42,299 nucleotides of DNA from a virus: the IMG/VR virus record IMGVR_UViG_3300042556_000417, positions 1 through 42,299 of that record; one strand, 5' to 3'. A model generated the notes under the pieces. That model was not told where the DNA came from. It saw only the letters and a program-made list of their open reading frames with translations, and made no database searches. The position numbers and the translations under genes are program-made. Positions 29,963-39,292 of the stretch are shown here, one piece after another. The stretch's first letter is position 1; each line of letters starts with the position of its first letter.

Positions 29963-30385
29963 TCACCTCACCATAGCGTAGAGCGCACAATCTCGCCCAT
30001 CAGGGGTGAATGATCGACGGCGCTCACATTCCAGTTCAAAACCGAGCATCCTTGCCCACCGATGCGCCTGGGGGAACTCGCAATCCACATCCATCTCTAT
30101 CCTGCGAAACTGTGACATATCCAGAAACGCTTTCACAGCACGGGTTACACCACGCATTCTACGCCCAACGTGCTGAGAAATATACGCCCATGCCGCTGCT
30201 CTACCGGGGGCCACCTCAATCACACCTGCACAGGCCAGTATCTCATCACCATCGACGGCGGTGTATGCGTGGCTGCTAGTCAGCACCGAATACACATCAT
30301 CCGTCAGCAAATGTTCCAAGCCCTGTTGCATCTGTTGAATAACCATCCGTTGCAAATGCTCACGTTGAAAAGGTACGACAATCAT
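29963..30385 (-). CDS. T7 gp13-like (DUF2833) GNAT-fold protein, 140 residues
   Basis: It has the pattern of an acetyltransferase-fold protein (YTAVDGDEILACAGVIEVAPGRAAAWAYIS, abridged; then RRIEMDVDC and HRWARMLGFELE) as in T7 gp13/DUF2833. T7 gp13 is needed for virion assembly; enzyme activity is not established. It sits between the tail tube B and internal protein genes, the same order as in T7-like phages. ATG 30385 overlaps the previous stop (ATGA). Confidence 0.75.
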   Translation of the reverse strand: MIVVPFQREHLQRMVIQQMQQGLEHLLTDDVYSVLTSSHAYTAVDGDEILACAGVIEVAPGRAAAWAYISQHVGRRMRGVTRAVKAFLDMSQFRRIEMDVDCEFPQAHRWARMLGFELECERRRSFTPDGRDCALYAMVR

Positions 30386-32448
30386 CCGCGATCCTGAGTG
30401 ACCAACATCGGGAATATACCAAGCAGCGTGAATGGTAGCGGTTGATCCTGCCGGAAGTACATCACCCCCTCAGTGTCATATCCATCGTTCCAATTCACCG
30501 ACTTGTCGCCCGTATAGAGCGCGGGAGGTGTCCCCATCGAGTCTGCCGAGGTACGGAACGGAAGCACATCAAGACTGGTCGCATCCGGTCCGAATTTCAA
30601 CCCGAGCGTCTTGAACAGGCGAACGGTGACACGATGGATACGTTTGGTCTTACCTTGTGCCGTACCATCCTGTGCGCCAGCCTCGATACGCAGGGTCTGC
30701 AAGTCAGACGCATACGGCAGGCCGAGATGCACCACGCTGGCAGCGCGGGTCAGGGTCACCGAGCCGGCAGACACGATAACGTCAGGGTGTGACGCACCAT
30801 CGGCCAACACGCTCAGTGTCTCCCCCTCCAAATGGTCCAGTCCGCTGATAACCGTGGCAGGGGTGCTGTCATAGGTCAATCCGCAATCAACAAAGAACGC
30901 ATCCGTGGTATCCGTACCTTCAAACCGTGGGGTGATGTACTCGATATATCGTTTCGTTGCACCATCGATGGTGCGCTTCACGAGTAGCCATACCTCATCA
31001 GCATCGCCAGTAGGAGTCGGGATGACTGCAACCGACTCGACCACCGCATCACCGGAACCAAACGAACCACCAATAATGTGCCGGTGCCAACCGAGAACAT
31101 CTTGATCCCGCTCATAGGTCAAGCCGACAAGCTGCCCATCGGTACGCACAAACCAGACCACCGAGTACGGCTCCTGCTGGTAGGAGAACTGTGTCACTCC
31201 CCCCTTCAGGATATGGTCTGCCAGCACGTTCATATCCGGCGAACGGAAACCATCTACCTCATAGACGTAGGCCAGTTCCCGTGCCTTCTGGCCGGCACGC
31301 TGCACATAGATGGACGCCTTACCTGTACGAATGGCCTGAAGGTTTGCCGAACCGAACGCAGTGGATCGCTTGGCCGCGATGTTGGTGGGGGTCATAGCCT
31401 CGGACAGCGATGACGGGCGAACGATCCACTCTCCCGATACCGTACCGATCAGCAAACCCTTTTCATCATCCACCATCCAGCGGATCACATTCACATCGTT
31501 GGCGTTCAGCGATACTGAAATAGCGTTATCGTCCGCCACCACGCCATCAGACGCAGTAGGGGCGAAGTTCTCATAGTCGCCCACGATGCTTCCATCAATA
31601 CGTTGTGGTCGGTAGTCGTTACCAGCGAAGAAGAGGCGATCTTCAAAGAACGTCACGCAGGACGGATACCCCGTCGTTGCAGACCACAACCCCAATCGCC
31701 AGTCGGTTGATGCGGTAGCAGCGGCAGGGCTGCGCTGTATGGATACCGTCACTACAGTAGTGCTGGTGTAGGCGGTGATCTTCATCCATCCCCACGTTGA
31801 TCCTGTAGATTTAAACCGGATCACCCTCCCTACATCTGTTGATGCGAAGATGGCCGAGCTTGCTGTGGCTGAAGTTGATCCACTGGTCGCGCCGAGCGTG
31901 ATCGTGGTGGAGGTATTGTTCGTCGGCAAGTACGGGCCATCAAGGAAATCGATCGTGGTCAGCGTCCAAGAGGTATGTCCTGTACGAGACAGCTTACGCG
32001 GGGCATAGTCAGGATGCGTGATGTAGAGTACATCCGCAGACTGCGTGAATTTCAAATCGAACAGATCATTGAACGAATAGGGGGAAGATATTGTGTAGGG
32101 CGACCCGCTCAGAAGAATCTGCCCACGGTCTTTGTAGAACCGAATATTGGCTTCCCCGAACTCAAGGATGTATGCCTGCGTTACGCTGTACTCAAAGGGA
32201 ACCAGTCTGGATCGTCCGCCTTCTTCAACATACCCATCCACCACATAACCATCTTCTACATACAGAGCGTTAGCAGTCTCCGCAACGTACATCGTTCCCG
32301 TGCGGCGGGTCATGCCCCCCTGCACCAGAGGCATCATGTTCTCGGCCAGCTTGACTGCGTTCTTGTACTTCTCAAACCGAACGCGAGCAGCAACTAGCTC
32401 GGAGAATTCACCTGCGTTGAAGGACTCCTGAATCGGGCTGACACGCAT
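30382..32448 (-). CDS. Tail tubular protein B (nozzle), 688 residues
   Basis: The N-terminus MRVSPIQESFNAGEFSELV, then LAENMMPLVQGGMTRRTGTMYVAE (abridged) and FEYSVTQAYILEFG, is typical of podovirus tail nozzle proteins (T7 gp12-like). The following beta-rich region includes FEDRLFFAGND and WMVDDEKGLLIGTVSGEW. It closes the lower end of the tail and holds DNA until infection. Confidence 0.85.
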   Translation of the reverse strand: MRVSPIQESFNAGEFSELVAARVRFEKYKNAVKLAENMMPLVQGGMTRRTGTMYVAETANALYVEDGYVVDGYVEEGGRSRLVPFEYSVTQAYILEFGEANIRFYKDRGQILLSGSPYTISSPYSFNDLFDLKFTQSADVLYITHPDYAPRKLSRTGHTSWTLTTIDFLDGPYLPTNNTSTTITLGATSGSTSATASSAIFASTDVGRVIRFKSTGSTWGWMKITAYTSTTVVTVSIQRSPAAATASTDWRLGLWSATTGYPSCVTFFEDRLFFAGNDYRPQRIDGSIVGDYENFAPTASDGVVADDNAISVSLNANDVNVIRWMVDDEKGLLIGTVSGEWIVRPSSLSEAMTPTNIAAKRSTAFGSANLQAIRTGKASIYVQRAGQKARELAYVYEVDGFRSPDMNVLADHILKGGVTQFSYQQEPYSVVWFVRTDGQLVGLTYERDQDVLGWHRHIIGGSFGSGDAVVESVAVIPTPTGDADEVWLLVKRTIDGATKRYIEYITPRFEGTDTTDAFFVDCGLTYDSTPATVISGLDHLEGETLSVLADGASHPDVIVSAGSVTLTRAASVVHLGLPYASDLQTLRIEAGAQDGTAQGKTKRIHRVTVRLFKTLGLKFGPDATSLDVLPFRTSADSMGTPPALYTGDKSVNWNDGYDTEGVMYFRQDQPLPFTLLGIFPMLVTQDRG

Positions 32449-32451
32449 CGC

Positions 32452-33024
32452 TTAAATCCTTGTGGAAACCCATCCATCGGTCTGCTGTTCAGCAGGATTG
32501 TTCTCAAAGGCGTTCATGCGGCGAGCATCGCGCATCGTGTTGATGTACTCTTTGTACGCCAACTCACGCTTGGAATTACTCTGCGTCAGTTCCTCACACA
32601 TCTCCATCGCCATCTTGCAGGATAACGCCTCGTTGAACAGCGGATCATACTGCGTGGTGTCAGTGATGCGAGCGATGTATCGAATTCGGAGAGGGGCTAC
32701 ATCATTCGTCAGAATCTTGCGCCCTTCTACCTTCCAGTCCGAGCTATACGCGCCTTCGTTGTAGTCATTCGGCAGTAGCCGGAGGCAGTCAGACGGGAGG
32801 GTGAATTGGTAGTCAAACCCATAATCGGGTGTCGTCGCGTCTGCCGCCAAGCTGGTACGCTTGATCGAGAAGTTCCATGTGTGCGAACGCAGTTCAGCAT
32901 CGCGTACCGGCTCATAGGCGAGGTTACATGCCCTCGCACTCACGCTATTCTGGGTGAGTGAGATGATCCGTTCAGCGCCTAGTTTCTGGAGAGCGCGGTT
33001 ACATACATCAACGACTGAAGCCAT
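32452..33024 (-). CDS. Tail tubular protein A (gatekeeper), 190 residues
   Basis: MASVVDVCNRALQKLGAER and ARACNLAYEPVRDAELRSHTWNF (abridged) are the usual opening of T7 gp11-like gatekeeper proteins. RIRYIARITDTTQYDPLFNEAL and the CEELTQS helix follow. It forms the ring between portal and nozzle. It is preceded 9 bp upstream by the gene ending at 33034. Confidence 0.85.
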   Translation of the reverse strand: MASVVDVCNRALQKLGAERIISLTQNSVSARACNLAYEPVRDAELRSHTWNFSIKRTSLAADATTPDYGFDYQFTLPSDCLRLLPNDYNEGAYSSDWKVEGRKILTNDVAPLRIRYIARITDTTQYDPLFNEALSCKMAMEMCEELTQSNSKRELAYKEYINTMRDARRMNAFENNPAEQQTDGWVSTRI

Positions 33025-33033
33025 GCTTGCTCC

Positions 33034-33750
33034 TTACGTCCAGAAATCGGGGGCTTTTGCTTTTGTTCCGATATTGGTACTTTGGTAGTGAATATCCAGT
33101 GTGAAGAATACCGGCTCATTCGTTGTTCCGCCAGTAATCGTCGGGATCGTTGTAGCGTTGAAATGCACCAAGATCAAGCCATCCACTTCGATATTGTCAG
33201 AATCAAGCTGACTCGCCGCAGGGGATGCTGCGGAGATTTGAGTCTCATCCACGCGATGCCGATATTGAGGGATAGTTGCAATGTTAGGGGTAGATACAGT
33301 CAGGGTGCGATTGACTTCCGCAGCAAACGCCGCCTGATCGTGACCCTTAGCGTAAGTGATGTAGTAATCGACTACCAGACTGCCACTAATCGCCGTTCCA
33401 TTATGCGCCCAATGGAGATGCAAATACAGGTCTGACCCCGGAACGTAATCGTGAGGAACGTGGAAAACGCAATCACCATCATCCCCCGCTGAGTAGAAGA
33501 ATCCCCGGGTGTTTCCGCCACGGAATGCAGCCAAGGTAGGTGCACCAGCCCCCGACGTTTTCGGTGTGATGTCACCAATCAGATCACGCCATCCGAAAGT
33601 CGGCGTGCCTGTTGAATCGACTTTGATCCCCAATCCCGAAGTCTTAGGAATTTGAAGCCCACCGACCCCATCACGCAAATCAGTGAAGTTCGTATCTAGT
33701 TCATTATGAGTAAGAGCGGAACCTTTGCCGGCGCGTGTGGTGATCGTCAT
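33034..33750 (-). CDS. Probable virion structural protein, 238 residues
   Basis: The start (MTITTRAGKGSALTHNELDTNF) resembles the short T7-fibre-like linker found in several phage structural proteins. The middle is beta-rich (YLHLHWAHNGTAISGSLVV, EVDGLILVHFNATTIPTITG), as in spike or decoration proteins. Its place between head and tail genes supports a virion role; family not identified. Confidence 0.65.
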   Translation of the reverse strand: MTITTRAGKGSALTHNELDTNFTDLRDGVGGLQIPKTSGLGIKVDSTGTPTFGWRDLIGDITPKTSGAGAPTLAAFRGGNTRGFFYSAGDDGDCVFHVPHDYVPGSDLYLHLHWAHNGTAISGSLVVDYYITYAKGHDQAAFAAEVNRTLTVSTPNIATIPQYRHRVDETQISAASPAASQLDSDNIEVDGLILVHFNATTIPTITGGTTNEPVFFTLDIHYQSTNIGTKAKAPDFWT

Positions 33751-33752
33751 CT

Positions 33753-34325
33753 TTAGCTCGCATCAATGTTCAAGGTAATACCAAACGTATTGACGATGTT
33801 GGTCGGCGTCCATGCAGCAGTTGCCCGTATTACCGCCGTCAGCGTTTTGGCACTCACACCATCAAGCGAGAACGGATAACCGTAGTCTGACGGGAAATGC
33901 AGAACAGGTGTCCCTGTAGGCTGCACATAATGCGACGAAACTGCTTGATGCTGAGAAGTACCCGCAGCAACCGTACCGAGAGGGCCAGTCCAACCAGCAT
34001 CATCAAACACAAAGTCACCAACGCAAACCGCACGCTGAACCGCAGTAATTGGATGGGTCACATTGTCCCCCACAGCCGCAGGAGCTTCAGCAGTGCGGAA
34101 CAACAGCACCTCAAAATTCCCTGCCGTAGTGACCACATTACCTGACGCGGCAGTTAAGTCCAGTTCGCACGACAACAACCGGATATTGGTAAAACCGGAA
34201 AGATCAAACGTAGGACGCACAACCGAACCGGCAGTCGCGTGGTTACTAACCTCGTCGCCGGCGCTATATGCCGTAGCATCCGCAGGGCGCGCAATGGTAC
34301 TGCGGAGTCGCAGAATCTTTCCCAT
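33753..34325 (-). CDS. Probable virion structural protein, 190 residues
   Basis: A beta-rich protein (FTNIRLLSCELDLTAASGN, NFEVLLFRTAEAPA, KTLTAVIRATAAWTPTN) without catalytic motifs. It lies 3 bp before its downstream neighbour in the late operon. A decoration or neck role is inferred from location only. Confidence 0.65.
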   Translation of the reverse strand: MGKILRLRSTIARPADATAYSAGDEVSNHATAGSVVRPTFDLSGFTNIRLLSCELDLTAASGNVVTTAGNFEVLLFRTAEAPAAVGDNVTHPITAVQRAVCVGDFVFDDAGWTGPLGTVAAGTSQHQAVSSHYVQPTGTPVLHFPSDYGYPFSLDGVSAKTLTAVIRATAAWTPTNIVNTFGITLNIDAS

Positions 34326-34335
34326 GTCCTACTCC

Positions 34336-34530
34336 TTAAGCAATCGGGCTGGTTTCGACGGTCTTGAGGTAGTCCTCAATCACTTCCAGCAGAAGAATCA
34401 CATCTAACTTGGTCGTGTAAATCGAATCATTCACGCGAAGCTCGACGGCTTCACCAGAAGTCGACGACCCTTCAGTGACTTGCCAAGTGCTGCTCTCGCC
34501 TTTCACAAGGCTATAAAAACGATCTGCCAT
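34336..34530 (-). CDS. Small structural-region protein, 64 residues
   Basis: MADRFYSLVKGESSTWQVTEGSS is a beta-type N-terminus; the rest is a helix (LDVILLLEVIEDYLKT). AGGAG 7 bases before ATG 34530 supports the start. It follows the UUCG hairpin. Function unknown. Confidence 0.6.
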   Translation of the reverse strand: MADRFYSLVKGESSTWQVTEGSSTSGEAVELRVNDSIYTTKLDVILLLEVIEDYLKTVETSPIA

Positions 34531-34550
34531 TTCATTCTCCTAAGTGGAGC

Positions 34551-34568
34551 GGGGGGCCGAAGCCCCCC
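34551..34568 (-). terminator. UUCG-tetraloop hairpin between head genes
   Basis: On the minus strand GGGGGGC, TTCG, GCCCCCC forms a 7-bp all-GC stem closed by C(UUCG)G, 7 bp after the stop of the 163-residue gene. No T run follows, so it is more likely a 3'-end stabiliser or attenuator protecting the capsid-side message than a full terminator. Confidence 0.55.
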
Positions 34569-34575
34569 TGGTTCA

Positions 34576-35067
34576 TCAGATGACGTACTCAACCCAAACA
34601 ACGATGGTGCCGGTGATGGTCGAAGAAGCAGATACAGCGGTAACGTCGTAGTCACGCTGCGAATCCGCAGACAGACCAAGGCGCTCCCACAACGGCTTCT
34701 CAAGCTCATCAATCAACGTGGCACCACGCTCAAAGGTAATCTCGGTGATGGCAACTGCACCAGTAGCCACATCGAGAGCCGAAGCGAAGAAGTCCTGATC
34801 GGCAACAGCACCGCCGTTAGCGGTAGTCTGGTACAGACCGACGTTGATCGTTACACCAGTACCAAGGTCATCGCACGAATAGAAGCAGCGAACCAGCTTG
34901 GCGTTGGAAGGAACGGTACAGAAGCGATACGTCGAACCGGCATCACCACCAGCGGCTTCGATTTTACCGTAGGAACGGAGAACCTGACCCGGATTTGCAG
35001 TGGTCAGAACGGCGGGGGTGGCATCACGGTTCGTGATGACACCAGATTTGAGATTTTCAGCAGCCAT
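34576..35067 (-). CDS. Probable head decoration protein, 163 residues
   Basis: It directly follows the capsid gene, where podoviruses often encode a cement protein. The product is beta-rich (AGSTYRFCTVPSNAKLVRCFY, TGVTINVGLYQTTANGG, SSTITGTIVVWVEYVI). AAAGGAAT before ATG 35067 is the ribosome site. The high-expression hairpin after it fits an abundant virion protein. Family not recognised. Confidence 0.65.
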   Translation of the reverse strand: MAAENLKSGVITNRDATPAVLTTANPGQVLRSYGKIEAAGGDAGSTYRFCTVPSNAKLVRCFYSCDDLGTGVTINVGLYQTTANGGAVADQDFFASALDVATGAVAITEITFERGATLIDELEKPLWERLGLSADSQRDYDVTAVSASSTITGTIVVWVEYVI

Positions 35068-35084
35068 GATTCAATTCCTTTCGA

Positions 35085-35978
35085 TTAAGCGCGATACGAT
35101 TCGATGGCGAACACGCGATTCTCTTCCAGACGAGTCGCACCAGCAGTCATCTTCGTGTAAAGCTGCCAGGGTTCGCCTTGCAGATCGTTACGCTTGCTGA
35201 CCGAATTCTCGATGTCGTTCCACAGGCCAAGGTACATGCCCGACTTGACCCACACCGGCAGCGTGACTTCGTTGGTGCCAGCCAGTTGGGTTTCGATCAG
35301 TTCGCAATGAACGAAGCGGAAACCGAGGAACTGAGTCACCATGCCGTTTTGCAGAACCGGCATACCACCGTTGAAGTCAGACGAGATAACCTGAATCTCG
35401 TTCAACAGCGAAGCGTGGTCAGCAGCAGTGATACCGATGTAAGCCTCTTCCATATCGAAGTCGATATGCTTAGACATCATCAGTTCCTTGACAGCCTTGA
35501 TCTTGGCAACGTTCAGTTTCGAGTTCGCGCCACCCACGGCCACATCAACTTCATTGGCAGCGGTGAAGGCGGTCGAAGTACCACCGGCTTCGCCAGTCTT
35601 GGCAGTACCGGTGAAAGCCGAGCAGATCAACTTGTCAAACTGACGACCAGCGGCCAGAACCGCGTTCTGAACATAGGCGCTCGACGGGTCGGTGATGAGG
35701 CGCAGTTTGTCAAACTCGTCGATCAGTTGTGGCAGATCAAAGTCAGACGGGAACACCCAACGACGATCAGTAGCAGCATCTACGCGGGACATCGGGTTGA
35801 AACGACCAGTGACCGACTGCATTTCGACGGCACCGAACTGATCCACGGGTGAGGCTTGCTTGCCAACGTGGGAGCCGGTCATTACGGTATTGCGAAGTTT
35901 GGAACCCTTCTGCTGGAGCAGCAGGGCGATGTTCGTGCTGTACTGCTGCACATAATGGGTAGGCAGATTCACAGACAT
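35085..35978 (-). CDS. Major capsid protein, 297 residues
   Basis: It has the Phage_capsid_2-like pattern of a HK97-fold capsid protein: LPTHYVQQYSTNIALLLQQKGSKL, DRRWVFPSDFDLPQLIDEFDKL, YIGITAADHASLLN, FLGFRFVHCE and the closing GMYLGLWNDI. Length (297) is usual for short-tailed phages. It is flanked by the scaffold gene on one side and the decoration gene on the other. AGGAG lies 8 bases before ATG 35978. The 98-bp gap before it may hold a promoter or processing site, but I could not identify one. Confidence 0.85.
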   Translation of the reverse strand: MSVNLPTHYVQQYSTNIALLLQQKGSKLRNTVMTGSHVGKQASPVDQFGAVEMQSVTGRFNPMSRVDAATDRRWVFPSDFDLPQLIDEFDKLRLITDPSSAYVQNAVLAAGRQFDKLICSAFTGTAKTGEAGGTSTAFTAANEVDVAVGGANSKLNVAKIKAVKELMMSKHIDFDMEEAYIGITAADHASLLNEIQVISSDFNGGMPVLQNGMVTQFLGFRFVHCELIETQLAGTNEVTLPVWVKSGMYLGLWNDIENSVSKRNDLQGEPWQLYTKMTAGATRLEENRVFAIESYRA

Positions 35979-36076
35979 GGTATGTCTCCTGATGAGTTAA
36001 GTAAAAGTTTGTGGCCCTTTGAGGCGGCTACATTCCTCGACTTGTCCTCATCAAGAGGGGTCTGATTACTGCGGTG

Positions 36077-36271
36077 CTACTCTTCTTCGCGGGGCTTACG
36101 CTCGTACTTCCGTTTCGGCTTGTCCGCATCTGGCAGACCTTCTGCCAGCGTTGTGATATGACTATACATCCGTTTTGAGAGTTGTGCAATACCCTCAAAT
36201 CTGTCCTCGACGGAGGGGCTGACGAGGGGAATCGCCAGCTTCACGCACTCAAGGGCAAGTTCAATACTCAC
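36077..36271 (-). CDS. Small head-region protein, 64 residues
   Basis: A helical protein (LALECVKLAIPLVSPSVED, ALSKRMYSHI-like centre) with a strongly charged tail (KPKRKYERKPREEE). It starts within the last bases of the scaffold gene (ATGA) and precedes the capsid gene. A capsid-assembly accessory is possible. Confidence 0.6.
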   Translation of the reverse strand: MSIELALECVKLAIPLVSPSVEDRFEGIAQLSKRMYSHITTLAEGLPDADKPKRKYERKPREEE

Positions 36272-37146
36272 GACGGATAGGCAAACTGCATCAGACGTTC
36301 CATCTCAGCACGGGCTTGCACATTCCCGCTGAGATACTTGGCCGTCCAATCCTTATCGCCACGCAGTTGTTGGATACGAGCTTGTGCGCCAGCGGGGGTC
36401 AGAACACCGTTCCCGCCAACACTGTCGCCCGACACAAACTTGTCCTCGCCGATACGCTTACCGATGTTCGCCATTGTCCGCATCAGATCAGCGAAGCCAA
36501 GAGACTGTTCCAGTTTGTCGATCTTCTCAGGTGACAGACCAAGTGCCTTGGCAGCATTCTTCGCCATGCCAATCTCTTGATCGTAAGCCTGTCCCCATTC
36601 CTTCTTGAGGGATTCGTTTTCGGCAGCGATGGTCTGCTTGTAGGCTTCCTGCTGTTGCACCGACATGGTGGAAGCGTACTCGTTGTTCCACTCAGCCAAA
36701 GCTTTCGCCTGCTTCGCAGTCAAGCCGAGCTCATGGAACTTCGCTTTAGCGGCTTCAGCAAACGAAGTATCCATCCCCTCGGGTACAGGAATCTCATACC
36801 CGTTCGGTTCAGCAGGGCGACCAAGTTTGGTGTAAAACTGACCAAGTTCGGTAGGATCAGCCTTGTCGAAGTCAGGCAGGCGCAGCAGTTTATCTGCTGG
36901 CGTACCCATGTGCTTCTCAAGCTGTTTGTACGAAGTGATGGCATCCACAGGGGTCTTCCACCCCTTATTCTGAACGAAGCCGGTAATGTCTTCAGGTGCG
37001 CCCGTCAGCCAATCAATCGTGGCGGCAGGAGGGGGAGCAGATTGCGGTACAGTACCAGCAGCAGGCGCGGAACTGATCGGTACAGGTTCGGCGCTAGGAG
37101 TTGCGCCTTGTCCAGCGGGAGCGCTGGGGGCAATAGGTTCAGTCAT
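36268..37146 (-). CDS. Scaffolding protein, 292 residues
   Basis: The ATG at 37146 is used because GAAAGG lies just upstream; the longer frame has no such site. The product starts with an Ala/Pro-rich arm (MTEPIAPSAPAGQGATPSAE), then has EDITGFVQNKGWKTPVDAI and PEGMDTSFAEAAKAKFHELGLT (abridged), followed by a long coiled coil and a small C-terminal helix. This is the usual form of podovirus scaffold/assembly proteins that shape the procapsid and then leave. It lies just upstream of the capsid gene. Confidence 0.8.
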   Translation of the reverse strand: MTEPIAPSAPAGQGATPSAEPVPISSAPAAGTVPQSAPPPAATIDWLTGAPEDITGFVQNKGWKTPVDAITSYKQLEKHMGTPADKLLRLPDFDKADPTELGQFYTKLGRPAEPNGYEIPVPEGMDTSFAEAAKAKFHELGLTAKQAKALAEWNNEYASTMSVQQQEAYKQTIAAENESLKKEWGQAYDQEIGMAKNAAKALGLSPEKIDKLEQSLGFADLMRTMANIGKRIGEDKFVSGDSVGGNGVLTPAGAQARIQQLRGDKDWTAKYLSGNVQARAEMERLMQFAYPS

Positions 37147-37414
37147 TGGATACCTTTCGTGAGTGAGTGTAAATAGCAAGCATCTGCTCGGAAGTGAGCT
37201 TCAGATGCTCTTGGATTCGCAGCCAAACTTCTCTGCGTCCTTCCATCACCGCATGAACCCGAGGGTCCGGGTGAAAGCAGGATTCATTCGCCCTGCAAAA
37301 CGTCGCAAGGTCTTTCAGTACCGCCTCACCTGGCACGCCATCAAACGCGGCGAGGTAGGCACGTTTGCGCTGTGCCAGATAACTACGGGCTTTTTCCTTC
37401 ACTTCTTCTGTCAT
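37139..37414 (-). CDS. Bbp19-like protein, 91 residues
   Basis: The sequence RSYLAQRKRAYLAAFDGVPGEAVLKDLATFCRANESCFHPDPR (abridged) is typical of the Bbp19 family first described from Bordetella phage BPP-1. It is encoded between portal and scaffold as here. Function unknown. It overlaps the portal gene by 4 bp and the scaffold by 8 bp. Confidence 0.75.
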   Translation of the reverse strand: MTEEVKEKARSYLAQRKRAYLAAFDGVPGEAVLKDLATFCRANESCFHPDPRVHAVMEGRREVWLRIQEHLKLTSEQMLAIYTHSRKVSND

Positions 37415-39036
37415 ACAGGTGCGCCTACTCCTTGCTTCATCATGGATGCCATCGCAGGAGCCGCATCAATCAACTGCTGCGTAGCGGCCTGCTGCTGACG
37501 GCCCTGACGGATCGCCTCAACGTCCTTCTTGCTCCGCATCCACGATGCAGGCATTGCCTGTGCATCGGCCAATGCGGGGATCATCTCATCGACGTTGAAC
37601 CAGTCCAGAGCAGACGGGTCTTGCGTATTGGCAGCAATCTCGCCAGCGTACTGGAACATCCGCAGGCCACCAGCAGACGCCTCGGCCTTCTGCATCCGGC
37701 TCAACGGGGATTCATACTCAACCTTATAGTCAGCACCCGCTTCGCGCATGGCGTCGGTGATCGGCGGCAGCAGTCGCTGCTCCATCAGAATGTCGATCTC
37801 ACGCTCAATCATCGGACCAAGGGCTTCGCTCTGCTGACGCCCCATGATCGGTGCCAGCAGTGCAGACTTCTCCCGAGCGCGTTCCAGCACCTCGGTCGCG
37901 GTCATCTGCGGAGTCTCGACGAGAATCTGGAACAGGGTGATGAGGAAGGCGTCATTGATGACCAGACGTTCTTCATCCATCATGTCCTTGGCGATCGCCA
38001 GATTTCCCGTGGGTAGCGCATGGACCAACTGACGACCTTCTGCACTCACGCCACCGTAATTGACGGCACCCGGCTTCAGGCTGAACGAGTCCAGAACACC
38101 ATCATCGAAGGCCAGCAGCACCGGATCAACGGTGCGATGACCCTGCTTCAGCACGGTCTTCTTCTCTTCGTTCAGTGTCTTGATCGCCGGCAGCACATCC
38201 ATTGCAGGACTGCGACCATAGTTCTCACCAGGCAGAGTGACGTAGCGCGACACAATGTACGGCATCGTGTCATAACCACCTTCACTCAGAATCTCCTTGG
38301 TTTCCTTACACAGGTAGATGGACGAGAACTCCATCCCCTTATAGTCGATGCGGTGAGGCTCGCGCTCATCGTTGGGGAACACGCAATGGACAATCTCGAA
38401 CTCATCATCCGGCTTGGTTGCCGCCGATTCCTGAATCTTCTTCGGTGCCTTGTCGCCCCACTTCTGGACGATTTGCCTCGCGCTCATCTTGAAGCAGCGA
38501 TACACCGTGTCGATGATCCCCTGATGGTTCTCAATGAAGAATACTTCCCCCAAGAAGATCGCCCGATAGCGCAGCCCACTACCCTTCGCCAACTTATCGA
38601 CGAACAGGCAACCCGTACCAAATGCACCCAAGCTGGCGTAAATCTCGCTCTGCTGGCTGGCGTAGTTGGCTGTGGGGGCATAACGATACCGGAAGACCAG
38701 ATCGTTCGCTTGCTCAAACCACAACTGAGTCTCGCGGTCCTTCAACAGGTACGGATCAGTCGGCTTGAGGCGGTGCCATGTCTGGTTGCGTGGTGTCAGA
38801 ATCGACTCCATCACTGACCGGAACCGCGTCAGCGCAGCCTGTGCTGTCGAATCAAAGACCTTATCGGTCTTCTTCTCGCCGGGAGTAATCACCCCACGGG
38901 ACATGAACATATCTGAGTATGCCGGCATCACATACTCGGCAATCTCCGTCCAGTGAGATTCCCATGTTGCCCGATCCCCTCGGGCCTTATCAACCCGTTT
39001 GAGAAGATCAGCAGCCTTGTCGTCGTTGGTAATCAT
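37411..39036 (-). CDS. Portal protein (head-tail connector), 541 residues
   Basis: The N-terminal DKARGDRATWESHWTEIAEYVMP and DSTAQAALTRFRSVMESILTPRNQTWH (abridged) are characteristic of the T7-like portal family. A long helical hairpin (EEKKTVLKQGHRTVDPVLL) and an Ala/Gln-rich end follow. It forms the 12-fold ring through which DNA is packed and leaves. It overlaps the upstream gene by 4 bp. Confidence 0.88.
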   Translation of the reverse strand: MITNDDKAADLLKRVDKARGDRATWESHWTEIAEYVMPAYSDMFMSRGVITPGEKKTDKVFDSTAQAALTRFRSVMESILTPRNQTWHRLKPTDPYLLKDRETQLWFEQANDLVFRYRYAPTANYASQQSEIYASLGAFGTGCLFVDKLAKGSGLRYRAIFLGEVFFIENHQGIIDTVYRCFKMSARQIVQKWGDKAPKKIQESAATKPDDEFEIVHCVFPNDEREPHRIDYKGMEFSSIYLCKETKEILSEGGYDTMPYIVSRYVTLPGENYGRSPAMDVLPAIKTLNEEKKTVLKQGHRTVDPVLLAFDDGVLDSFSLKPGAVNYGGVSAEGRQLVHALPTGNLAIAKDMMDEERLVINDAFLITLFQILVETPQMTATEVLERAREKSALLAPIMGRQQSEALGPMIEREIDILMEQRLLPPITDAMREAGADYKVEYESPLSRMQKAEASAGGLRMFQYAGEIAANTQDPSALDWFNVDEMIPALADAQAMPASWMRSKKDVEAIRQGRQQQAATQQLIDAAPAMASMMKQGVGAPV

Positions 39037-39260
39037 GCCCCGAGCAACTTCTTCTTGGCAGTTACGGCGGTATCGTCCTCACCAGACTCTGCCATCAGCA
39101 TCGTACTGGCGCGGCCTTCAGCAGCAGCACGGCGCTTACGTTCTTCAGCAGCAGCGCCAGTAACAGCAGCGGTATCCACAGTAGGAGCAGGTGGCGGAGG
39201 GGGCGGGGGAGGGGCGGACTGTTTGCCACCACCAATTATCGAACTGACAACATTGCCCAT
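39033..39260 (-). CDS. Small proline-rich protein, 75 residues
   Basis: The ATG at 39260 follows AAGGAG (spacing 7); the longer frame starts before this site. The product is MGNVVSSIIGGGKQSA, a run of eight prolines, then an Ala/Arg-rich helix (EERKRRAAAEGRA). Short proteins of this form often stand between the terminase and portal genes of podoviruses. Possible packaging or head-completion role. Confidence 0.65.
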   Translation of the reverse strand: MGNVVSSIIGGGKQSAPPPPPPPPAPTVDTAAVTGAAAEERKRRAAAEGRASTMLMAESGEDDTAVTAKKKLLGA

Positions 39261-39292
39261 AGCAGGCTCCTTCTGAAAGTTACCGCAACATA

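Noticed and set aside
35979-36076. Hammerhead-ribozyme-like stretch (TTGATGAG) in the leader of the capsid gene
   Set aside because: The core does not match CUGANGA...GAAA; only part of one strand fits, and no stem III or cleavage triplet could be placed.
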